Assembly (NCBI GenBank): GCA_963775185.1
Contig: CAVZIE010000015.1
Span: 124,001-188,000 of the forward strand
Length of the DNA: 64,000 bases
From: JAPSGB01 sp963775185
Lineage (GTDB): Bacteria; Myxococcota_A; Polyangia; Polyangiales; Polyangiaceae
Reading direction: 5' to 3'
This document shows, in pieces, positions 55,979-62,755 of the stretch. Within the stretch, counting starts at the first letter, position 1; every line of letters begins with the position of its first letter. Position numbers and translations under genes: made by a program. The notes under the pieces were generated by a model. It searched no databases. It was not told where the DNA came from and saw only the letters and a program-made list of their open reading frames with translations.

Positions 55979-57759
55979 CGATCCGCGTGCTTCCGCCCGA
56001 GCTCGCCAGCCAGATCGCGGCGGGCGAGGTCGTGGAGCGCCCGTCCAGCGCCGTGAAGGAGCTGGTGGAGAACGCCGTCGACGCCGGCGCCACGCGCTGC
56101 GACGTCGCGATCGAGGGCGGCGGCATCACGCTCATCCGCGTCACCGACGACGGCGCGGGCATGAGCCCGGCGGACGCCGAGCTCAGCGTGGAGCGCCATG
56201 CCACGAGCAAGCTCCGCGCGTTCGCCGAGCTGTCGACCATCGGCAGCTTCGGCTTCCGCGGCGAAGCGCTGCCGAGCATCGCGAGTGTGAGCCGCTTCAC
56301 GCTCACGACGCGAGCCCGGGGCAGCGACGCCGGCGTCGAGGTGCGGGTCGAGGCGGGCGCGCCGCCGCTGGTGCGCGAGGCGGGTCACGCCGTGGGCACG
56401 ACGGTGGTCGTCGCGGACTTGTTCTTCAACGTGCCGGCGCGCCGCAAGTTCCTGCGCTCGAGCGGCACGGAGTCGGGACACGTGGCGGAGGTGCTGGAAG
56501 GCGCCGCGCTGGCGCGGCCCGAGATGAGCGTCACGCTCGAGCGCGACGGCCGTCGCGTGCGCGAGTGGCTGCGCGCGTCCGATCGCGACGCACGCGTGCG
56601 CCAGCTGCTGCCGGACGAGGAGCTGGCCCTGTGCGAGGGCGAGCGCGGCCCGCTCCGGGTCCAGGCGTGGCTCTCGCGGCCCGAACGCGCGCGCAGCGGC
56701 GCGGCGGGGCTCAGGCTCATGGTCAACGGACGTCCGGTCAAGGATCGCTCGGTCGCCGCCAGCGTCGCGCAGGCCTACGGCAGCGTGCTGGAGCGCGGTC
56801 GTTATCCGCGCGGCGTCGTGTACCTGGACCTGCCGGCGACGCTCGTAGACGTGAACGTGCACCCGCAGAAAGCCGAGGTGCGCTTCGCCGATCCGCGCGC
56901 GGTAAGCGACGCCGTGTACGGAGCCCTGTCGCGCGCGCTGGCCAGCGCGTTCTCGCTGCCCGCGCCGACGCGATCGTCGTGGGGACGCGGCGCGCCGCCG
57001 CGCATCGAGACGCGGGCGTGGAACGCCGGCAAGGCCGCCGCGCCGCTGGATACCGCGCCGGACCGGCAACAGGAGACGATCTCTGCGACGCCGGCGGCGG
57101 ATCCGTGGGGACTCGCTCCCGTGACGGAGGCGTCGCTCGCGGTCAACGACGCGGCGCCCCTCCGGCCGGGCCCGGAGACGACGTGGAAGAGCCTTCGCTT
57201 CGTGGCGCAGCTCAAGCAGACGTACCTGGTATGCGAGGGCGCGGACGGGCTGTACGTGCTCGACCAGCACGCGGCGGCCGAGCGCGTCACGTTCCATCGG
57301 CTGCGCGTCCAGATGCAGTCGAAGGCAATCGCGTCGCAGGCGATGCTGTTTCCGCTCTCGCTCGATGTGACGCCGGCCGAAGCGGAGCTCGTAGAAGCGC
57401 ACAGCGCGGAGATCGCGGCCATGGGGCTCGACGTGCGCGTGCGCGGACCGGAGAGCGTGAGCGTGCACGCCGTGCCTCGACTCTTGCAGCGCGCGAGCCC
57501 CGAGCGACTGTTCCGCGATCTGCTCGCGGAGGTGTCGCGTACCGGCGGGCGCGGCTTCTCCGACGCGGTCGACCTCGCGCTCGCGACGATGGCGTGTCAC
57601 GGATCGGTCCGCGCAGGCGATCCGCTCAGCGCGGCCGAGGCGACCGCGCTGCTCGAAGCGCTCGACCATGCGGACTTCGCTGGGCACTGTCCCCACGGCC
57701 GACCGGTGGTGACGTTCACGAGCTGGGCGGAGCTCGAACGCAAGGTCGGGCGGCGCTAG
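55975..57759 (+). CDS. mutL: DNA mismatch repair protein MutL, CTG start
   Basis: Start at CTG 55975, overlapping the upstream stop as CTGA and preceded by GGAGGAACA; the product begins TIRVLPPELASQIAAGEVVE, aligning with the MutL N-terminus (PIQVLPPQLANQIAAGEVV in E. coli). The first GTG (55987) would remove four conserved residues. The 594 residues contain the GHKL ATPase motifs VENAVDAGATRCDV, GFRGEALPSI, VGTTVVVADLFFNVPARRK and DVNVHPQKAEVRF, a variable linker that includes a palindrome half-site, and the dimerisation domain ending DFAGHCPHGRPVV. It coordinates mismatch strand incision. miaA follows. Confidence 0.95.
   Translation: MTIRVLPPELASQIAAGEVVERPSSAVKELVENAVDAGATRCDVAIEGGGITLIRVTDDGAGMSPADAELSVERHATSKLRAFAELSTIGSFGFRGEALPSIASVSRFTLTTRARGSDAGVEVRVEAGAPPLVREAGHAVGTTVVVADLFFNVPARRKFLRSSGTESGHVAEVLEGAALARPEMSVTLERDGRRVREWLRASDRDARVRQLLPDEELALCEGERGPLRVQAWLSRPERARSGAAGLRLMVNGRPVKDRSVAASVAQAYGSVLERGRYPRGVVYLDLPATLVDVNVHPQKAEVRFADPRAVSDAVYGALSRALASAFSLPAPTRSSWGRGAPPRIETRAWNAGKAAAPLDTAPDRQQETISATPAADPWGLAPVTEASLAVNDAAPLRPGPETTWKSLRFVAQLKQTYLVCEGADGLYVLDQHAAAERVTFHRLRVQMQSKAIASQAMLFPLSLDVTPAEAELVEAHSAEIAAMGLDVRVRGPESVSVHAVPRLLQRASPERLFRDLLAEVSRTGGRGFSDAVDLALATMACHGSVRAGDPLSAAEATALLEALDHADFAGHCPHGRPVVTFTSWAELERKVGRR
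57049..57070. repeat. dispersed palindrome half-site within mutL linker
   Basis: GATACCGCGCCGGACCGGCA (from 57049) encodes DTAPDRQ in the variable linker between the MutL ATPase and dimerisation domains, where length change is tolerated. Confidence 0.7.
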
Positions 57760-57768
57760 ACACGCGCG

Positions 57769-58665
57769 ATGGCAGACGAACCGCTGCTGGTGGTGGTCGG
57801 TCCGACAGCATCGGGCAAGAGCGCGCTCGCCGTCCGGATCGCGGAGCAGAGCGGCGGCGAGATCGTCGGCGCGGACAGCGTGCAGGTGTACCGGCACTTC
57901 GACGTCGGGTCGGGCAAGGCGACGGCGGAAGAGCGCGCACGCGTGCCGCACCACCTGATCGACGTGGTCGAGCCGCTCGAAGCGATGGACGCCGCGCGCT
58001 GGGTCGGACTCGCCGACGCGGCGATCGCCGAAATCCGCGCGCGCGGCAAGCGGCCGATCGTGTGCGGCGGCACGTTCTTGTGGGTGCGCTCGCTGGTGCA
58101 AGGACTGTCGAAGGCGCCGCCGGCGGACCCTGCGATCCGCGCGCGCCATCGCGAGATCGCCGAGCGCGACGGACGCGCGGCGCTCCACGCCGAGCTGGCC
58201 CGGGTGGATGCGCAGATCGCGGGCAAGCTCGCGCCGAACGATCTGGTGCGCGTGAGCCGCGCCCTCGAGGTGTTCGAGATCACGGGCACCACGATGAGCG
58301 CGTGGCACGCCGGGCACGGCCTGCGCGAGGAGCGCTACACGGCGCGCCTCGTTGGCATCCAGCACGCCCGCGACGAGCTGGATCGACGCATCGCCGAGCG
58401 CGCCACGCGCATGCTCGAGGCCGGCTGGATCGACGAGGTGCGCGCGCTGCTCGAAGCCGGCTTCGGCGAAGCGCGCGCGATGCGCTCGGTCGGCTATCGC
58501 CAGGTCGCCGACGCGCTGGCGAGCGGCGCGCCGATCGATATCCCGACGCTGCACGACGCCGTCTACCGCGCCACGCGCGTGTTCGCGCGCCGACAGCGCA
58601 CGTGGCTCCGCGACCGCCATGTGGAATGGCTCACGCCGGGGGACGTCGAGCGCGCCGCGCTATGA
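57769..58665 (+). CDS. miaA: tRNA dimethylallyltransferase
   Basis: A 298-residue enzyme that adds the dimethylallyl group to A37 of tRNAs reading U-starting codons. Motifs: P-loop VGPTASGKSALAVRIAEQ, GADSVQVYRHFDVGSGKAT, PHHLIDVVEP, GGTFLWVRSLVQGLS, RVSRALEVFEITG and AMRSVGYRQV. It lies 10 bases after mutL, a common mutL-miaA order. Its 3' end overlaps the convergent gene at 58660 by 6 bp. Confidence 0.95.
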   Translation: MADEPLLVVVGPTASGKSALAVRIAEQSGGEIVGADSVQVYRHFDVGSGKATAEERARVPHHLIDVVEPLEAMDAARWVGLADAAIAEIRARGKRPIVCGGTFLWVRSLVQGLSKAPPADPAIRARHREIAERDGRAALHAELARVDAQIAGKLAPNDLVRVSRALEVFEITGTTMSAWHAGHGLREERYTARLVGIQHARDELDRRIAERATRMLEAGWIDEVRALLEAGFGEARAMRSVGYRQVADALASGAPIDIPTLHDAVYRATRVFARRQRTWLRDRHVEWLTPGDVERAAL

Positions 58666-59235
58666 CCGTGCGGGCCGCTTGAGGCTCGCGACGAGCAACT
58701 CGAATGCTCGATATACCAGCTCGTCGATGCTGGTTGGCTCCGCGGGCTCGTCGTCGCCGCCGCTTCGCGCGCGCAGCAGCTCCCAACTGCCGTCCGCGTG
58801 CCGGGCGATGAACGCGCCCGGAACGCTGATCAAGCGGTGATGCTTCGGTCGCGCGGAGCTGGGCGGCGCCTGGGGCGGAATCGGCACGAAGTGGATGAAC
58901 GGCAAGTCGCCGGGACCGCGATACGAGTAGAGCTGCAGCTCGGATCCCTCGAGCGTCAGACTCATGAAGCTCATGCAAGGGCCATCGGGCTCGCACAGGA
59001 TCGGATCGCGGCTCGGGTATTCGACGCGCATCCGCTTGCCGGTGCGCGCTTCGAGCTCGCGCGCGCGCTCCTCGGCGACGTCGGCGATGCGCTGCATCAC
59101 CGTGTCGGTCACCTTCGTGCACCATTCGTCGAAGAGCCGGCGCTCCTCGGCATCCACCGCGACGCGCGTCTCGCGCTTCTCGCGCTCGACGTCGAGCGCG
59201 CGCATCTGTTCGTACAGATCGTCCCAGCGGTCCAT
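58660..59235 (-). CDS. hypothetical protein, third gene of unknown operon
   Basis: A 191-residue hydrophilic protein: charged helices (DLYEQMRALDVEREKRETRV, FDEWCTKVTDTVMQRIADVA) followed by a beta-rich domain (GKRMRVEYPSRDPIL, MSFMSLTLEGSELQLYSYRG, HHRLISVPGAFIARHADGSW). The ATG abuts the TAG of the gene before (TAGATG). Not recognised; its operon neighbours are also unassigned. Confidence 0.6.
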   Translation of the reverse strand: MDRWDDLYEQMRALDVEREKRETRVAVDAEERRLFDEWCTKVTDTVMQRIADVAEERARELEARTGKRMRVEYPSRDPILCEPDGPCMSFMSLTLEGSELQLYSYRGPGDLPFIHFVPIPPQAPPSSARPKHHRLISVPGAFIARHADGSWELLRARSGGDDEPAEPTSIDELVYRAFELLVASLKRPARS

Positions 59236-60136
59236 CTAGTCGGAACCGAGCGCGAGCGATGCATCGAGGAGCTCGGCGAAGGTCGCCGGCTTGAACGACT
59301 GCGCGGCGACGACGAACTCCGTGGGCCGGGCAACGGACGCGATCGCCGGGCGAGCGATCACCTCGGGAGCAACTTCCTCCACGGGCGGCGCGGGAGGCGG
59401 CGGAGACGGGATCTCGTGAGTCGGCGCGGAGCGCTCTGCTTCGCGCTGGCGATGGCGCTCCAGCTCCTCGCGCGCCTCGGGCGGAGGGGCGAGGCCTTCG
59501 CTGTAGATACCGGACGGCGAACGACCGGGCAGCGAGATGTCGAGCTCCTCCGGAGCGCGCTGCGGGGTCGCGGGAGCCGCCACGACTTCCTGCTCCAGCG
59601 GCTCGTCGAGCTCGAGCGCCGGACCCGACGGTTCCTCGAGATCGATGGTCTGACCGAGCTGCTCGGTCGTGGGCCGCAGCGGGATCTCGGCCTCGAGCAG
59701 GTCCGCGGGCGGAGGCGGCTGCTGCAGCGGCGGTGTGGTCGCGATTCTGGCGGCCCGACTCCGGCGGAGGCGTCTTGAGCGGAACCTCGCGCTCGAGCTC
59801 GGCCGCACCCGCCAGCGCCTCGTCCATGCTGGACGCCACCTTGGAACGGCGCGACGAAGCCGGCGGCTCCTCTTCTTCCTCGAAGTCGATGTCGAGCTCG
59901 GCGCCGACCTGCGGCGATGCCGCGGCCTGGTCCTCCGTGATGTCGACGATCTCGTCGTCCAGCAGAAGATCTTCGCTGATCGGCACCACGTCGTCTTCAG
60001 CGAAGCCGGGCTCCGGCGCCGCAACCACAGCCACAGGCTGGGGAGCAGGCGCCGCGACCGCGCGCGGAAGCGCGACGTTGCGGCGGATGCGCGCGAGCAA
60101 ACCTTCGAGCCGGGAGATCTGGTCCTGGGCGCTCAC
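59236..60136 (-). pseudogene. acidic, Pro-rich low-complexity protein with +1 frame break
   Basis: From GTG 60136 (GTGA overlap) the N-terminal frame gives SAQDQISRLEGLLARIRRNV, then acidic stretches (DDVVPISEDLLLDDEIVDIT, DIDFEEEEEPP) and Pro-rich runs. At about 59745 (CAGAATCGCG) the frame breaks: the coherent continuation ATTPPLQQPPPPADLLEAEI, DLEEPSGPALELDEPLEQEV and FKPATFAELLDASLALGSD is one base over. The whole ~300-residue product would be acidic, mostly disordered with two helical ends. No family recognised. Confidence 0.7.
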
Positions 60137-60675
60137 GATGTCCCCCGCTCGTGAAGCTTCGCGAGCACCTCACCCCACGGCGTGCCTTCCGCGAGCCGCG
60201 CGCGCACCTTTGCGGCGGCGGCCTCGTTCACGACCAGCAAGCGCGTGCTGTCGCCGTCCTTGGCAAGCGTGACGACGGCGACGGCCCGTCCAAGCCCGCG
60301 CTGCAGAGCGCCCTCGAGCACGGCGCACAGCAGCGGATCGCCTTCGGCGCCGAACGGCGAGCCGCTCACGACGAGGACGAGTGCCCTGCCCCAGCGCTCG
60401 ATCGAGAGTGAGCCGAGGCCCAGCAGCGCGAGATCGCCGCCCAGGTGCTCGACGACTTCTCCGGGCGTCGCGCCGTCACCGAAACGCCCGGCCGCGCGGC
60501 GCCCTGCCTCTGTACCGAGCTGGCGCCCGAAATCGCGCAGCGCTTCTTCCCCTGCAGCTTTCGCAAGGCCAACGAGCGCGTCGGCGGGCACAAGTACGCG
60601 CGAAACCGGTCCGTCGAGCTGGATCCGGCCCCGTCCCATGTCGAACTTCACGGCTTGCGAGGGGTCGAAACGCAT
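60133..60675 (-). CDS. hypothetical soluble protein, first gene of unknown operon
   Basis: A 180-residue protein from ATG 60675: FDPSQAVKFDMGRGRIQLDG, ALVGLAKAAGEEALRDFGRQ, GTEAGRRAAGRFGDGATPGE, VEHLGGDLALLGLGSLSIER and GRALVLVVSGSPFGAEGDPL. The Gly-rich alternation of strands and helices suggests a V4R-like sensory fold, but I would not name it. It is coupled to the next gene (GTGA) and divergent from the exported protein with 81 bp between. Confidence 0.6.
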   Translation of the reverse strand: MRFDPSQAVKFDMGRGRIQLDGPVSRVLVPADALVGLAKAAGEEALRDFGRQLGTEAGRRAAGRFGDGATPGEVVEHLGGDLALLGLGSLSIERWGRALVLVVSGSPFGAEGDPLLCAVLEGALQRGLGRAVAVVTLAKDGDSTRLLVVNEAAAAKVRARLAEGTPWGEVLAKLHERGTS

Positions 60676-60756
60676 TTGCGGCGAGAGCCTCTTCGCCCTT
60701 CCAGGGGGCGCCAGCGGGGTGTGCCAGTATAGGGCGTTATCGCAGCAGGGTGTCAA

Positions 60757-62154
60757 ATGACCGTCGTTTCGCGATTCCGGGCTGGCGTGATCCTCGCCCT
60801 CGCCGCCCTCCTGTCGTCGGCCCCGGCCCAGGCGGGCAAGAAGCCGAAGAAGGTGTTCGTCCCGGGGCTGCTCTGGGGCGCGCCCGCAACGCCCCCGCCG
60901 GCGCCCGTCGAGCGCGATCCCTGGCTCCCGACCGGCGTCCCGCTGGCGTCCCCAATCGCGCGCCCCGCGCCGGGATCGGAGCCGCCCGCCTGCTCGTACC
61001 GGCTGCCCGTGTGTGTCCACCGCGGCCCCGCCGTCTCCGCGCAGACGGCGCTCGACGCCCTCGCGGCCCTCGAAAACGCCTATGGAGCGCTGATCGTCGC
61101 CGCTGGCCTGCCGGCGCCTCTGCCGGACCACGGGCTCGGCGGCAGCGACGCGCTGGATCTATACCTGGACAGGAGTTCCGCTCCGCTCGCGACCGGGCAC
61201 GACGCCCCGTCACCGGTCGGCTTCGACGCCGCGCCGGCCTTCTGCACCCTGGGCGCGAGCGCCCTGCTCGCCCGTGACGCCACGCTGTGCGTGGGCGAAG
61301 CGGTCGCGTGGCGCCTCGCCCCCGCGACGACGCCCTTCCTGCGCCGCGCCTATGCCACCGATCTGTGGCTCGGGGTCGGGCACCCGACGTTCCGCGACGC
61401 CGAGGCCATCGACGACATCCAGGCGAACCCCCAACTCGGCGTCGCCGGACGCGACATCTCGCGGTTCGCCGAAGGTGCGGCGATGCTGGACGAGTACCTC
61501 GACGCGAAGCACGGCAGCGGCGCGCCGGGACGCGTGGCGACCGCACTGTTGTCGGCGGCCGCGACGCGCACGGCACCCGGCTCCTGGGAGTGGGACGACG
61601 ACCCCGACGTCTTCGACGTGCTCCGGCACAGCCTCGACGAGGACACCCGTCGCATGGCGGACATGCTGGGCGACTTCGCCATCGCACGCGCCTTCATCGG
61701 CGATCGCGGCGACGGCAGCGCGGTGCCCTCGCTCGACTGGACCGACGGGTTCGGCCGCGTGCGCTTCGACTGGAGCATCCCGCTCTCGTCGCTTCCGCGC
61801 CGCGTCGCTGCGCTCCATCCCATCGAGCCGACGGGCAGCGTCTACATCTGGGTGGGGCTCGACAAGGTGCCTGCGGACAAGACGCTGGTCTTCCAAGCAA
61901 AATGGGAGATCCCGGTGAGCTTCAAGTGGGCGCTCGTCCGCGTGGGTCACGACGGTCGCGAGTTGTCACGCATCGACGTCTCCTTCGAGGATCACGCGAC
62001 GGTCGCCGAGCGACGCATCATCAACCTGGACGGCGCCGCCGGAATCGTCATCGTGGGCACGAACATGGGCGGCGTCGATCTCGACCATCCGTTCGACCCG
62101 GATGTGGCGCCGTACGAGCCGCACTCCTGCAGCGTGTACCTGGTCTTGATTTGA
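60757..62154 (+). CDS. exported protein of unknown function
   Basis: A 465-residue protein with a signal peptide (RAGVILALAALLSSAPAQAG, cleavage near AQA|GKK). The mature part has a Pro-rich start, CSYRLPVCVHRGPAVSAQTA (two Cys), DHGLGGSDALDLYLDRSS, a helical middle (ISRFAEGAAMLDEYLDAKHG, DDPDVFDVLRHSLDEDTRRM) and a C-terminal beta domain (EPTGSVYIWVGLDKVPADKT, WALVRVGHDGRELSRIDVSF). This order recalls some myxobacterial peptidase-like exported proteins, but no catalytic motif is visible. The TGA runs straight into a palindrome half-site. Confidence 0.7.
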   Translation: MTVVSRFRAGVILALAALLSSAPAQAGKKPKKVFVPGLLWGAPATPPPAPVERDPWLPTGVPLASPIARPAPGSEPPACSYRLPVCVHRGPAVSAQTALDALAALENAYGALIVAAGLPAPLPDHGLGGSDALDLYLDRSSAPLATGHDAPSPVGFDAAPAFCTLGASALLARDATLCVGEAVAWRLAPATTPFLRRAYATDLWLGVGHPTFRDAEAIDDIQANPQLGVAGRDISRFAEGAAMLDEYLDAKHGSGAPGRVATALLSAAATRTAPGSWEWDDDPDVFDVLRHSLDEDTRRMADMLGDFAIARAFIGDRGDGSAVPSLDWTDGFGRVRFDWSIPLSSLPRRVAALHPIEPTGSVYIWVGLDKVPADKTLVFQAKWEIPVSFKWALVRVGHDGRELSRIDVSFEDHATVAERRIINLDGAAGIVIVGTNMGGVDLDHPFDPDVAPYEPHSCSVYLVLI

Positions 62155-62174
62155 TGCCGGTCCGGCGCGAAATC
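62154..62174. terminator. palindrome half-site lying exactly between two convergent stops
   Basis: ATGCCGGTCCGGCGCGAAAT lies between the TGA at 62152-62154 (plus) and the TGA at 62173-62175 (minus). The flanks TTTGAT and ATCAAA form an outer stem, giving a bidirectional hairpin that may stop both transcripts. Confidence 0.65.
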
Positions 62175-62724
62175 AAAATCCGCCGCCGGTCGGCTTGAGC
62201 TGGATCCCGGTGGCCTGCTCGAACATCGAGATCACCCGCTCTTCGGTCGGGAAGCGCACGGCGATCAGCAGCGCGGATACCGCCATGAACGGAAGCGCGG
62301 CACTCATCGGGAAGCCCAAGGCGCGCGAGACGATGCCGAACAACCCAACGCTCTCGGACAGCGCGAGCGAGAGGATGAACGCGGTCTGGAAGACCCGGTA
62401 GGCGGCAGCCTTGGCCTGCACCGGATCCTGCGCGGTGCTCCGCATCGTCGGGGCGTCCCGGAACATGCCCGCCGGCACGCCGCTGGAATCGACCTCGCTG
62501 ACGGTGGGAACACGAGCATTCTGCGCCGCCTTCCGGTACCCCAGGCGGGGGATGACGAACGAGAGCACGGCGCTGGAGAAGGCGACGAAACCGAACAGCG
62601 GCAGCATGATGGGCGCCGGCGGCGCGGGCGGTGGCGGCAGCCTGAACGCGATCACGACGAACGACCCGACGGCGCCCAGCAGCGCGAACCACATGATGCG
62701 CAGCGTGTTGAGCGGCGGATTCAT
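62173..62724 (-). CDS. conserved integral membrane protein
   Basis: A 183-residue protein with four hydrophobic segments (IMWFALLGAVGSFVVIAF, IMLPLFGFVAFSSAVLSFVI, AFILSLALSESVGLFGIVSR, LPFMAVSALLIAVRFP) and a short cytoplasmic-type loop (GVPAGMFRDAPTMRSTA). The C-terminus FEQATGIQLKPTGGGF is polar. Similar four-helix proteins are widespread in myxobacteria; function unknown. Confidence 0.7.
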   Translation of the reverse strand: MNPPLNTLRIMWFALLGAVGSFVVIAFRLPPPPAPPAPIMLPLFGFVAFSSAVLSFVIPRLGYRKAAQNARVPTVSEVDSSGVPAGMFRDAPTMRSTAQDPVQAKAAAYRVFQTAFILSLALSESVGLFGIVSRALGFPMSAALPFMAVSALLIAVRFPTEERVISMFEQATGIQLKPTGGGF

Positions 62725-62755
62725 CGCCGCATGCTCGCCGGAACGCGCAGCACGG

